From Acanthamoeba sp. SK_2022b (taxonomy: Eukaryota; Discosea; Longamoebia; Acanthamoebidae): a stretch of DNA of 64,000 nt. Below are positions 49,881 to 61,350 of the stretch, one piece after another. The position numbers were made by a program, and so were the translations under genes. The stretch lies in assembly GCA_027943245.1 (NCBI GenBank), contig JANDJZ010000032.1:62001-126000 (forward strand), written 5' to 3'. The first letter of the stretch is position 1; every line of letters starts with the position of its first letter. The notes beneath the pieces are model-generated. The model was not told where the DNA came from. It saw only the letters and a list, made by a program, of their open reading frames with translations, and ran no database searches.

Positions 49881-51310
49881 GTGTCTGCAGACCAGTGTGC
49901 TGCTCCATGGTACTGCCCACATCCATCAATCTGAAATCCCCAAAATCCCTGGTGAGTGTATGCATTGGGTGCTGTGTGCAGGTCTAGGGGTGTACTGATG
50001 CTGTGCAGGGAAGGTTCCCATGGACATGGTAACATGTTTTTTTGATGGCAGTCACCATAGCAGACACCAGTGAGGTGAGTGTTTGCTCCATGGCCTGAGG
50101 ATTATGTGGTCTAAGACTTGCCACAGCTTTGGCAACATCAAAGGTTACTTCAACTACATGCATGAGCACCCCACTTGCTGCCTGTTGGGATATTCATACC
50201 TGCAGAATTGAGACTATCCAAGAGAGGATAGTTTCTATTGGCACCAACTGAGCCAGCTCTACATGGGCCTCAAGCAGCCCATGCAACACTACTGCTGCGC
50301 TGCTGAATAGATTTCTCAGCCCAGTGAACCACCAGAGGAACACAGGCTTCAGCACTGAACAGAACAAGCAGCTTGTGAGCTGGAGCTACCATGTACCTTA
50401 TGATGTGGTTGTTGTGGGAGCTTTTGGAGTAACCCTGATACCACCTTTCAGTGCCCTTCTTGGATGGCCGCCCTTGCTCTGCAAAGACAAGTGGTCACTA
50501 GTTTGCCCCAACAAGGGCCATGAAAGATGCAGGAGTGTGCAGTGAGTGTACATGTGTTGGTAACTGAAAGTTGGGCCAGGCACTTTTCCATCCACATGCT
50601 TGATGAAGGGGGTCACCAAGAAACCACTGCAAGCACATGGTGTGCAGAAGAAAGACACAGACATACCAGGAGAGGCTGCTTGTGCCAGAGTGTCACCAAA
50701 TGCTCAAATGCATTACTGAGCTTGCCAATGTTGTGGCTGTGACTGCTATGAAACATGACTGAAGTGAGCCACAAGATGGCAGCCTTGGCTGTGTATAAGT
50801 CATCTTCAACAGCCAAGGACCACAGAGATTGAAGCACTCAGCCCTCATGGCTGCTCTGACCCCAGGTACTCATCAATGACTGCCAATAACACATTCAAAC
50901 AGCTCCTATGCACCTCAATGAGGGCACAGAGGGCTTCTTCTTGTATCTTGGGACTGGACACCCCTGGCATGTGCATGGTGGGAGTGTTCATGTTCAGCAA
51001 AGCTTAGTACAGCAAGAAACAGGGAACATGCACAGACCAGTTATGTGTGCCCTAAGGTCGTAAGACAGCAAGGGAACAAGATGCACCAGCTGAGGGAGGT
51101 TGTCCTTGATAGATCTTAAGCTCAGTTCCAACAGGTTGATGTGATGGGCCATAACATTGCTTCAACCAATGCTGGCACCAGCCTGTCTGCAGAAAGGAAT
51201 TTGGTCTCCCTCCACTTGGTTCATTTCTGTGCATTGAAGGTACATACCAAAGGAGTGCATCCACAACAGCTTTTCCTTGCTCTGGGTGGTAGTGGGAGAC
51301 GGTTGTCAAA
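49881..51310 (-). pseudogene. CpG-free block with remnants of a helical-repeat (HEAT-like) gene
   Basis: By eye only about three CpG occur between 49921 and 51300. On the minus strand several stretches read like HEAT-type helices but are separated by stops and frame changes: HHINLLELSLRSIKDNLPQL (about 51090-51150), SPKIQEEALCALIEVHRSCL then NVLLAVIDEYLGSEQ followed by a stop (about 50850-50960), [20 protein letters not shown] (about 50230-50300), and VEVTFDVAKAVASLRPHNPQ (about 50090-50160). No complete ORF can be built. It is best read as a gene or multi-copy element decayed through C-to-T change at CpG. Its right boundary is sharp, at the start region of the F-box gene. Confidence 0.6.
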
Positions 51311-51467
51311 ACCACTTTCTGCCACAGCTCGTGCAAGTGCGTGCAGCAACTCCGCAGCAACCCTTGGGCGACTTTCGTTCTTGAACTCTATGAGCTCGTT
51401 GCCGTTTTTGCGCCAGCGAGCAGCGCAAGAAAAATATAGGAATTAAGGGAAGGGTCCACAATACAAC

Positions 51468-51500
51468 ATGCCGTGCCAGCGGACAGACACACCAACGTGA
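51468..51500 (+). promoter_or_regulatory. Ten-codon upstream ORF whose stop overlaps the main start (TGATG)
   Basis: The ATG at 51468 opens ten codons ending in TGA at 51498-51500. The A of this TGA is the A of the main ATG at 51500. This geometry could lower initiation or allow reinitiation at the F-box start, if the uORF is in the transcript. Confidence 0.4.
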
Positions 51501-52769
51501 TGAACCGCAGAGGAGGACAGGCTGGCCGGGGCAGGGTCTCACCGGGGGTCAGTGCAGGTGTCGGCACCGTCAATGTCTTCGACATGCTGCTTGGGGCAGA
51601 GGAGGACGAGGCGATGAAGCCCAGCGGTGTTGAACGAGGGGCGCGCCGCAGGAGGAACAGACACAAGGTTAAGGCTGCTCCATCAGAGGTGATGCAGAGC
51701 GACGACGAGCCTGCGCCCCTACAGATAGTCTCCATGACCCCCCAGTCGGAAGCAATCGCACTCTTCAACACAGTTGACGACTACGTGCTCTCGCTCATCT
51801 TCTCCCAACTGAGTCACGGGCCGACACTTGCTGGCATGCGACTGGTTTGCAGCTCGGCTCTCAGATAGGCAGGGAGGACATAACCCGACTCACTCTAAGG
51901 GCACCGTAGGTGTGCAGGCGATGGCGGAGCGTGATCGATGAGGACAAGCGCCTGTGGAAGCAGCTATTGTTGATAGACTTCAAGTGGCGCAAGCGCAGAG
52001 GCAAGGGCAGTAGCAAGAAGAACAAGAAGCGGGAGCAGGTCAGCTACCACGAGCAATACGTCACCCTCTACAAGGCGAACCAGGTACCGCCGAGCTCAGG
52101 TTACATTGCGTGGTGGCAAAGTGAGTTGAGCAGCATGCGTGGGATGCGATAGATCCGAGAAGACCTTGCCCGACAGAGGCAACAGCAGAAGATAGCCAAG
52201 ACTTCTCGGCTCATGCGCAACGTTCGTGCCATCCCCCACGTCCAAACCCGTAAGCTCGGTCTCATCTTTCGCTTCGGACGTACTTGGAGCAGTTGGTGGC
52301 TTTAGCGATGATGTTACAGCTGCCCAGGTTCCAAGACAAGCGGCATCCGTGGCTGTCTTGCACCCACCCCGAGGACAGGTACGTGAGGACCAGTAATCAA
52401 GACGACCGCCTGCCATTCTGCTCCACCACCCACCAATGTGGCCTCCCTCTCCCCAGGCTGGACGTGTCGGAGGAGGCCACGAGCGGCTACTTTGTCCCGA
52501 CGGGCCCGGTCCGATGGTGCTTGTGTTCGGCCTGCGGGGCCGAGCTGACAATCGTCCAGCCTGCCGAGTGGCGGCAGAGGTGGCCCGCGATGCTGGAATG
52601 GACGCGGTACATCGCGGTGGAGCGCCGCAAGCTCTTCGAGGTCGCCTTCCGCGTCGTGCGCTTGGAGCTCGGGGCGTCGGACGACGCCTACCCCGACAGG
52701 GTGCAGCAGGCCTACGCGCTCTACGCCTCCTACCTCCAGCAAGTCGTGACGGCCACAGCCGGTCAGTGA
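51500..52769 (+). CDS. F-box protein
   Basis: Met at 51500 (MNRRGGQAGRGRVSPG). A basic N-terminus precedes the F-box, which spans an intron: VDDYVLSLIFSQLSHGPTLA, GMRLVCRRWRSVIDEDKRLW, KQLLLIDFKWRKRR. The donor after CGACTG at about 51845 and the acceptor before GTGTGCAGG at about 51908 restore the VCRRWR step. Later exons give a basic helix (IREDLARQRQQQKIAKTSRL), a Cys-containing strand pair (WCLCSACGAELTIVQPAEWR) and a C-terminal helical part ending LQQVVTATAGQ. F-box proteins link substrates to Skp1-Cullin1 ubiquitin ligases. No known substrate-binding repeat is seen. It is convergent with NDUFAF5. Confidence 0.78.
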
Positions 52770-52800
52770 GTGAGGCTGGTAGGGTTGCGACGGCATGTAA

Positions 52801-54519
52801 TCATTGCTTGCGGCCACACGAGTGATCGCCCCCGCCGAGGCTCGGCTCGATTTCGTTGCCGTTGTCATCGACCACCTTAAGCTCGCCAACCGAATGGGCA
52901 AACTCCTTCAGCGAGAACTGGGCACTGCCCCGCTCCTTGGGCTTCTGCTGCGACTCGTGCGGGGACCACCCGATCATATACACCACCTTGTCGCCCACGC
53001 CGAGAGTCAATACGAGGATGAAGGAGGGGCGGCGACCTGAGGGAGGGAGGCGCACCTGAAAGGTTGCGGGCACTCGGCCGTCCTCCTTGCCGTAGAGGGC
53101 CTGGTAGGCTGCGGCCGTGGCGTACATGGTGCTGCGGGGCACGTAGGGCCGCCGGAAGTGCTGCGCGTTGCTCTCGCCCATCCCCCGGAGGTCTCGCATG
53201 AGCGTGAACGCATCAGCAAAGTCCACCACCACCTCTTCCTGATCGACTGTCGACCACCAACGACGCACGCAGCATTGTCACTACCTCAAGCGCTTCGTTT
53301 GCCTGATGGAGAGGCGGAGGAGGCTACTTGTGGGTAGAGCGAACTTGGCCCGCGTCAGCAGGTCCCCGACGTCCGACACCCCAGCAAAGGGCGACACGTG
53401 GTTGGAGATGCCCCCGTCTCGATCCTGCTCGGCCACCAGGAATGCATTCCTAGCGCACCGACGGGCCACGTCAGCAAAATGGCGATCGTGCAGAAGTGAG
53501 GGAAGGAGAGACGTGTGGTTACCTCAGCTCCCATAGGGTCTCTTCGCCAAACATGGAGGCCAGGAAGAGGCCGTCGGGTTTGAGCACGCGCCTGATCTGC
53601 GTCAGCACGCCCGGCAGGTCGTTCACCCAGTGCAGCGCCAGGTTGGATATGACCAGGTCAAAGGTGCCCTCCTCAAAGGGGATCGTCTCCTCGTCCGCCA
53701 GCACGCGTTCGGGCTTGACTGAATCCACGTCACGCCAGGGAAGCGAGACGAGTGAGCGATCGCTTAGCAGGCTCCCCCCTCTGTGCAAACGAACGGCAGG
53801 CGGGACTGGCGTGTTTGACACGCACTTGCAAAACCGGCGTCCAAGTGTTGGTCCCTGGCCAGGTTCAACGCTGTAGCCAAGCAGCAAGCGAGTCATCGAT
53901 CATCGCCACAGAAGAACGCCGAGCCACGACAGAGAACAACAGGTAAGACACGAACGGACGCATTGCGAGCGATGGGTGGCTCTGTAGCATACGAGAGGAG
54001 TCTATCTGCACGATCCTCTTGGTGCCGGGGACCTCCTGCAGGTGCTCGACCACGCCCGCTGCGGCACCGCCCAGAGCCAGCACGGACGGGAACTCTCTGT
54101 CCAGTATGTCCTGTACCAAGACGTATGCGCTGAGTGTGAGCGTATGTTATGAAAAAAGAGGGAGAAAAGGGTGCAGGTACATGCAAGCGGTCGGTGAGGC
54201 GGGCGGCGATCTCCTTCCTGAGGTAGTCGTAGTCATGCGAGTCGGGATCGGCGGCTGCACGATCTCGCTGCAAACGCTTCACATTTCGATTGAACACGTT
54301 CATAGCGCGCTGCTCGTCGCCACTCTCGGTCGGAGAGGCCAGCTCCCTGCGGCCCCATACCACTCCACCTGCCGCCACCAGCCTGGTCGTGCAGCGACTC
54401 ACTCTATCTGCGGATTTGATGAGAACGCTCTGGCGGGCAAAGGGAGATGATACGCTGCACAGGCTCGGCAGGCACGACCTTGTGCTTGTGTTCCCTCCTT
54501 GAAATAAAGCCCTTCTCAT
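52801..54519 (-). CDS. NDUFAF5: NDUFAF5, complex I assembly factor
   Basis: Met at 54519 starts a Ser/Arg-rich mitochondrial presequence. The body follows human NDUFAF5: [134 protein letters not shown] and [26 protein letters not shown]5 hydroxylates an Arg of NDUFS7 in an early complex I step, in the mitochondrial matrix. The usual SAM-binding motif (DLGCGRG) reads ALGGAAAG here, which weakens it. Exons are short with GT-AG borders. The tail after [11 protein letters not shown] is acidic and Gly-rich. Confidence 0.9.
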
Positions 54520-54634
54520 TTGCTTGATGCTGTTGTGCTTTTATTGCTGGTTTTTTTCAGACTTTAAAATCTGAAACACAGAGAAAAAGAAAACAAAAAG
54601 AGGGATCAGTTGGCTGCAACAATCTCGCGGCAAG

Positions 54635-57269
54635 ATGGAAGATGTGGCATCAGACTCGTCAGTGATCAGTGAGGCGGCTGAGCTTGTTGAGGAGGATGAC
54701 GATGAGGAAGAAGAGATCGAAGAAATCGAGGAAGAAATAATGGAAGAAGAAATCGAGGAAATGGAAGAGGAGGTAGAAGAGGGGGGCGAAGGAGCCGACG
54801 CTCCCGTGAGCTCCAAGCTTCAACCAACGGGAAACGACTCATCTGCACCTTCGCCTACACCAAAATCCTCACATTCCTCGTCTGCCGCGACATCGGCGGC
54901 ATTGACCGCCAAGAAGCCCCCCTCCTCTTCTTCGAGCAGCATGCTAGAGGGCTCCAACATTCATTTCTCGGCAGATGGCAAGAAGCTGTGCAGTCACAGC
55001 ACCAAGGTGTGCAAGCAGCGACGGATGGAGGGTCGCGGCTTCTGCATCAAGCACATCCTCGAGGACCCCACCTCGGGCTTCCAGCAGTGCGAGTACCTGT
55101 GCAAGAAGAAGGGCAACCGCCGCTGCACCAACCCCGTCCCCCCACCACACGACGACGTGTACGTCTCCTTCAACTCTCCTCTCCACATCTGTGTAGGAGT
55201 AACGCTTGGTGTGTGTGTGTGTGTGGGTGGGTGTGGACACAGTGTGTACTGCTCGCATCATCGACATATACTGGGCCTGCAGCCGCGCACGGCGGTCAAG
55301 CGCGGGCAGGGCGGCAAGGGCGGCAAGTCCCGGGCCGACCTCCGTTCCAAGGGCGCCCATACGGCGCTCATGAACGTGCTCGCCAAGCACGGCATCCCCG
55401 AGAAGAGCCCCCACCGGCGCAAGGGCGCCGCCACTGGCGCCTCCTCCGCTACGCCCAAGAAGATCAAAGCCGAGTACTGCTCGCCTCGCTTGCCTCTCTC
55501 CGCTCGCAGCACCTCTGTCGCCTTACATTGTGAGGCCTGTGTGCGTGCGTGTGTGATGTGTTTAGGGAGGCGGCGGCTGAGGAGGAGGAATCAAGCGACG
55601 AGTTTCCGTCGGACGAGGAGGAGAACGGGGAGGAGGCCGACGTGGAGAGCGGGTCAGAGGACGCGATCAGCGACCTCGACCGCGACTACGACAACGACGC
55701 CTTTATTCCCGACAGCTTCCTCTGGCACCTCGAGCACGACAACGCCACCACCGAGCCTGACCCGCTGCAGTAACCTCTTTTCTCCCTCCATTCCTGGGCG
55801 AGCGGGAGGAGGACTGACAGACCGACGTCTCTTGCTGGCTGGTATGTCATGTGCAGGGACCAGCAGGTGCTGACTGAAGAAGAAATACTGCAGCGACGAA
55901 AGGCCAAGGTTCTCAAACTGCTACAGCTCTACAAACTGCAGTACTACCGCCTCCAGGTCGGTTTTCCCCTCGCTGCGTGTGTGTTCTTTTGTTTTTAAGG
56001 ATGCAAATTTTAGGATACTATTTGTATTAATTAAATTATTGATTTTTTTAATTATATAAGTTATTAATTTGTTGAAAATCACTTGTTGGACACACTGGCT
56101 GATATACTTGGTGGTCTATGCAGGACAATCTGCAATCGACGTACGAGCTCTACAACAAGAAGGTGGCACTGGAGCGGGAGAAGCAGGGCCGGGTGGGCGA
56201 GGGCAAGAGGCACCACGGGAAGGGCGCGATCGACAAACGCAACAAGCCAAAGAAGGACCAACAGGTTCGCACACATGTGCGCGTGCGTGCATGTACGTGA
56301 GTAGTAGATCTCATATGACGTGACGGCGTGTGTTGTGCTGAGCAGGAGGAGCAGCTGCGGGCGCTGTACATTCATTCGAAGGAAGCCAAGGTCAAGCTGG
56401 ACAGCACGGTCGGCTACTGCGCCGTGCCCGAGTGCCGGCTACGAGCCCTCGCGCCCTCCACCTTCTGTCTCACCCGTACGCGCAGCCCTTTGTTCATTCC
56501 TAAATTGCCACATTGCACGCACGCATGCGCGATCGCCCATACACATGTTGTAACTCTAGCTTTGTGGTGATGCAGACATCCTGCGAGACCCCAAGCAGCA
56601 GCTGTACGTCGGATGCGCGTACGCCAAGGGCGAGTGGCACGCAGCGCGTGGGCACACGTGTGGGCAGCCCGTCCTGCGGACGACGCAGCCTCCCCTATGC
56701 GAGGCACACATGGCCACCAGCGCCGAGCAGCGGGAGCTCCTGGCGGCGGCCCAGCGGAAGCGGAACGGCAAGAAGCGAAAGGCGAGCCAGCTCCTCGAGG
56801 AGCGCGATAAGGACAAGGCCAAGGAGCGCGAGAAGGTCCAACGCGAAGCCAAGGCCAGAAAGAAGCAAGCCTCATCCGGCAAGTCCAACAAGGTACGTTT
56901 CATACGCGCCACGTCGGTTTGGATCGACCTAATGAGTGAGCCGGCGACGTGGTGGGGCGCGTGTACTGCAGTCGGAAGGAAAGAAGAAGGTGGAAGACTT
57001 CATCGGCATCACGAGCGGCAACGCCAGCCAGTTCCCGCTATCCCTGGTCCTGGCCAAGGTCAGCTACAACGTGGGCATCATCCAGGAGAAGCGGGGATTG
57101 CTCCTCGACGAAGAGAACAAGAGGCGGCAAGAGCAAGGCGGTACACGGCCTAACCTCCACGCTCGGCACCTCTCCCGCACTTGGCTGACCGGTTTTGCGT
57201 GCGTGCGTGCGTGCGTGCGTGGGAATTTGTTCAGACTCAAATGAAGAGGAGGGCGACTCCAATCTATGA
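54635..57269 (+). CDS. KANSL2/INO80D-like protein with two zf-C3Hc3H domains
   Basis: Met at 54635 begins a very acidic segment (long Glu/Asp runs to about 54790) and a Ser-rich stretch. The first Cys/His module reads LCSHSTKVCKQRRMEGRGFC, IKHILED, QCEYLCKKKGNRRCTNP, CSHH. After an acidic middle and a coiled coil, a second reads YCAVPECRLRALAPSTFC, LTHILRDPKQQLYVGCAY, HTCGQPVLRTTQPPLCEAH. Two such modules are typical of KANSL2 (NSL acetyltransferase complex) and INO80D. A Lys/Arg-rich helix follows, and the last short exon ends in EEGDSNL at 57269. It is probably a nuclear chromatin-complex subunit. Choosing between the two families needs a tree. An intron near 55210 holds a GT run. Confidence 0.75.
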
Positions 57270-57676
57270 ACACGGCTTTTTGTTGTGTTCTGCGTTTGTG
57301 CCATTAGTTGAAGCCAAGACTGAGCATCTGTCTTCCGCACCAACATCCACTGAACAAAAGTTTTTACACCATTCACTGGAGGCCAACTTGGTTCAGTACT
57401 TTTGGTTTCCTGCTCTCCTTTGTGAGCCTGTACACACAAAACTAACCATATGTGAGGCGAGGTCCAAATGATGTGGGTTGTTTTTCAAACCCTAAAAGGT
57501 TATCCTTAATGAATGCCCAGATGCCGGATGGCAATGTTTGTCAAACAGCGTTGACAAGCCCCAACGTTAACGTAAGTGGTTTATTGCACATGCCTCATTG
57601 TGTGTACGACGCGGCCCAGCGTAGTAGCTCAGAATGGCCTGGCTGAGGGCTGGAGCTGCTGAGGAGGACAGCCGGT
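57270..57676. other. Convergent 3' spacer with reduced CpG
   Basis: No gene was recognised. CpG is noticeably scarcer than in flanking exons between 57300 and 57530. Confidence 0.4.
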
Positions 57677-58643
57677 CTAATGGTGCTGCGGCGGGTAGCC
57701 ATAAGGAGCTTGCTGCGGCGGGTAGCCGCCAGGCTGCTGAGGAGGGAAGCCATAGGGGGCTTGCTGCTGAGGCGGGTAGCCGTAGGGCTGCTGCGGCGGG
57801 TAGCCATAGGGCTGCTGAGGCGGGTAGCCATATGGCTGCTGAGGCGGGTAGCCGTGGGGCTGTTGCTGCTGATGCTCAGCATGCCCATGGGCTGAATGCT
57901 GCTGAGGCTGGTGCTCAGCATGCCCATCATGGGATGACTGCTGTTTCTGGTGAGCAGCAGCTGGCGCAGCGGCAGCGGCAGCAGGCTTACCGTCGCCATA
58001 GACCACCTATCCCAACACACCGATACTCAGAACATAAACAAGTAAGGCAAGATGGGAGCTGAAGGGGAAGCTGACCTTGATTTGCATGGAGGCTCTGGAG
58101 CCTCCCTTGATGGAGTTGAGTGGCACCCACTCCTCAACGGTACCGGCAGCAGCAAACTTGGAGATGGGAATCAGGTTGCGAGTGAGAAGGTCGTTGCTAG
58201 AGAAGCGGTCCCAGTCGTAGACGTCGACACGGATAGAGTCCGTGCTGGCCTTGAAGCTTGCGGGGTGGAACGTGAATGTCTCGCCTGCAGCAAGAGGCAA
58301 CGCAATCATGGTGGGAGCCTAGAGCTTCAGTGTTTTGCTGCTCTACTGCAAGTTCGGGTGGAGATTGGAAGCAGTACCCCAAAAAGGAGTGACAGTGCCT
58401 TTGATAGTCTTGGTCTTGTGCGTTACCTCGTTGATGGTAACCTTGAAAAGAAACAGTGAGCAAAGTTCCATTAGCTGCCACCGTCACGTACTTCGACATA
58501 GGGGTCTGATTTGCCTCCGCCGTCGGCGCTCGGTAGGTCTTTCGCCTGTATCACTGAGATTGCATAGGAGCAGTATCTCCGCAGGTTAGTGACTAGTTAT
58601 AGTTGGAAGCAGTTGAAACCATACCTGTGAACTGGAGAGCCAT
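57677..58643 (-). CDS. C2-domain protein with C-terminal YPPQQ repeats
   Basis: Exon 1 from Met 58643 is tiny (MALQFT) and splices to VTNLRRYCSYAISVIQAKDL, PSADGGGKSDPYVEV, then TINEVTHKTKTIKGTVTPFW, GETFTFHPASFKASTDSIRV, DVYDWDRFSSNDLLTRNLIP. The calcium-binding Asp residues (KDLPSADGGGKSDPY and YDWDRFSSND) are present, so it should bind phospholipid in a calcium-dependent way. The last exon encodes an Ala/Gln/His linker and about eight GYPPQQ-type repeats ending in a His pair. Similar tails occur in annexin, synexin and amoebal membrane-trafficking proteins and drive self-association. About 230 residues. Likely cytosolic and recruited to membranes. Confidence 0.85.
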
Positions 58644-58983
58644 GGCTAAGTTCTAACTCGATGTTCTCGCGATCTTTACCGCAACCGTGTGTTTCTATCA
58701 ACTGGCCCTAACCCTTACATATGTACCGTGCGGGGCTGGGTTACGGCGTTGCGGGCGGTTTGGCTCCGTACAGCTTTTACCTAATAGGGGATATCCTACC
58801 CTAATTGGTTCGACCTCGGGGTTAAGATGGTTGACTTCAAGTAAATCTATCTTTGAACTTGAATGGTTAATTAAAAGTTCAATATTGCCGGCTTGAGCTG
58901 CTTAGAAGTTGCAAAATAAAACCGAACATAAAAACCTCACCTAAACATCATATCTTGGTTCGTTTTTAGCTCTCGCTACAACT
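58644..58983. other. Spacer upstream of the C2 gene, AT-rich
   Basis: No gene or RNA was recognised. Contains the C2-gene start region and the AAA-gene 3' flank. Confidence 0.4.
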
Positions 58984-61258
58984 CTAGAGGCAGTCATCGG
59001 CAGCCATGGAGTCGAGGTCGTGCTTGAACTGGAGGCTGACGTTGATGGTACGCTCGATGTGCGCCTCGGTGACGGAGGTGTGGCCTTCGGTCTGTGCGAG
59101 TGAAAGGGCAAGGCGGATGACCGTGCGGATTTGACGGCCATTGAGCTCGAACGCGGCGAGCTTCTCGAGGTCGAGCTTGGCCTGGGCCACGTCGACCGAT
59201 GCTGCGTCGAGCAGGTTGGTCCAGATCTTGCGGCGCGACGGAAAATCGAGGTCGCTGTACTTGAGGGCGACGCTGATGCGGCTGTGGAAGGCCGGATCGA
59301 ACGACTGGACGAGATTGGTCGTCAAAAACAGGACGCCCTGATGGTACTCGAGCAGCCGCAGGAAGATGCCCACCATCGCGTTACGCTTGATGTCGTTCTT
59401 CGATCGACGCTCCAGGAAGACTACACCCAAGAAAAAAGTAAGTGCGTAAGTAAATACGTGATGGGTTACTTTCACAGAGAAAAGCTGGTGTGAGCGTACT
59501 GTCGGCTTCGTCGATGAGTATGACGGCGTCCCAGGAGCTGGCTACCTCGAGGATCTCCTTGAGGCGAGTCTCGAGCTGTTCCGTGCTGGTCCCGAGCTCG
59601 CCCACGCTCACCGAGTAGAGGGGCCTGTGGAGCAGCTCGGCGATGGCCTCGGCCGTGAGCGTCTTGCCCACGCCGGGCTTGCCGTGGAGGAGAAAGATGC
59701 AGCCGCCGCCCTTGCCCGAGATCACATCGCTGAACGCGGCCTTGGAGTTGTTGGCCACCAGCGACTTGATGAGGGTCTTCTTCTCCCGCGCCAGCACGAG
59801 ACGGTCAAAGGCCAGGTCGTCAAACACCACGTCGGACACGTTCTCCACCACCACTTCGCCCCACTTCTTGGCCGTGAAGCTGAACCCGGGCAGGGTGGGC
59901 CACGCCATCCACAGCTGGTCATCGCTCAGCTTGGCCAGGTCGGCGCTCGTCCTGAACGAGGAGTACTCGGTGAACTCCTCGTAGCCCGGGTTGATCCGGT
60001 TGAACGATACGCCGTCGATCATGATGCGCCCGTCGGCCTTGTACTTGTGCACGCACCACCCGGTGCGGTAGAGCATGTGCCCACTGTAGACCTTGTAGTG
60101 CGCGCCGAGGGCGAGGGCCTGGAAGAGCTTGCCGCGCGCAGTTAGCCTCGCCTCGAGCTCCTCGCTGAGCACCTGCACCGGCAAGTCCTCCAGCTTCCTC
60201 GCCCCTGCAAACATAGGAATGAAGAACTGGTGCTCCTTGTTCAAGTAGGCCTGCCCCGACGACTTGATCACCTGCAACCAGAGTGAGTTGACAGTCCTTG
60301 TGCTATCCGAACATGCGTGACGCAAAAGAGGCACGGGCCAGAGACAAACCTTGGCAGTGATGAGGAGTCCGGGGAAGAAGCCACGCATATACTTGACGGT
60401 CTTGACTTCGCCGGCGATGACGAGGCCCACGTCGGTGCCCCACACCTTCTTGCCGGTGCTGAAGAGGTACCAGAGGCAGTTGTAGGCTATCTTCTTCTCA
60501 TCGAGCAGGCGCTCGATCTTGTCGTTGGTGCCCTTGTATCGCTTCTCCAACCAGGCCACCAGAGGATTGAGCACCTCTTGGTAGTAGCTGTTGCTGCTCG
60601 ATTTGAACTGGGGCAGATGGCACTGGTGCAGGAGCGTGCACAGAGAGGTAGCGCAAGGCGTAAGCACGAAACCTCTTCAGCAGACGGGTGAGGGGCAGTA
60701 GTACAAGGAGAGTCTCGGGATCAATTTGTGGGCGCTCCTCGTAGAGAGCATCGTCCGAGGCGTACTGATTGATTGCAGAACGCAAATCGTTGTCCTCAAT
60801 TGTGATGAAGGTATGCTCCTCAAATTCGCCGTCGCACATCTTGACCTTCTTCTTGGCAAGGGAGAAGCCCTTGAGTTCGACGTCGTCATCTTTCGCTTCC
60901 TCCGTCTGTGTCTGGCTCTCCTTCTTCTTGTCGATCTGCGCTTGGGTAAAACCTGAGAGATGTTCGCCATCCTGCACGTAGTCGGTAACGTCGTCCTCAG
61001 GCAGGAGCGTAGCACCACCAGCGGTCAGCTTTACGAGCTCCACCTTCTCGCCCACAGCGGCGCTTAGCCTGCGGCTCGCATCGGCAAGCAGACGAGCAAC
61101 GGTGTAGCAGGCTTGTAAAGGCGCGTCTTCAGCTCCCTTGCCGTTTTCATCTGTTACATGCGACTCCGTGTGTTCTTCTCTCGCTGTGGTCTTGATTAAT
61201 ACCATCACTGCCTCCTGCTCGGAGGTCAGCGGATTCGTGTACGTGACTGTTACTCGCA
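58984..61258 (-). CDS. AAA ATPase (DUF7025-type) with ubiquitin-like N-terminus
   Basis: Met at 61258 (MRVTVTYTNPLTSEQEAVMV). The first 100 residues look like a beta-grasp fold (KVELVKLTAGGATLLPEDD, VTDYVQDGEHLSGF); this is inference. A central domain follows (WLEKRYKGTNDKIERLLD, GTDVGLVIAGEVKTVKYMRG, GKLFQALALGAHYKVYSGHM), matching the DUF7025 region that precedes AAA modules in many fungal and protist ATPases. The AAA core has IFLLHGKPGVGKTLTAEAIA (Walker A), AVILIDEAD (Walker B), FLERRSKNDIKRNAMVGIF, GVLFLTTNLVQSFDPAFHSR (sensor 1 and Arg finger) and a lid ending at 58984. The ATPase looks active. Substrate unknown. Confidence 0.8.
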
Positions 61259-61350
61259 TGGTGGAGACTCTGGCGTGTGCAAGCAAAAGAGGAGGCCAGC
61301 TCTCCCACACATTTTTCTGATCTCGTTCTGGTTCTATCACTGAATCATTT

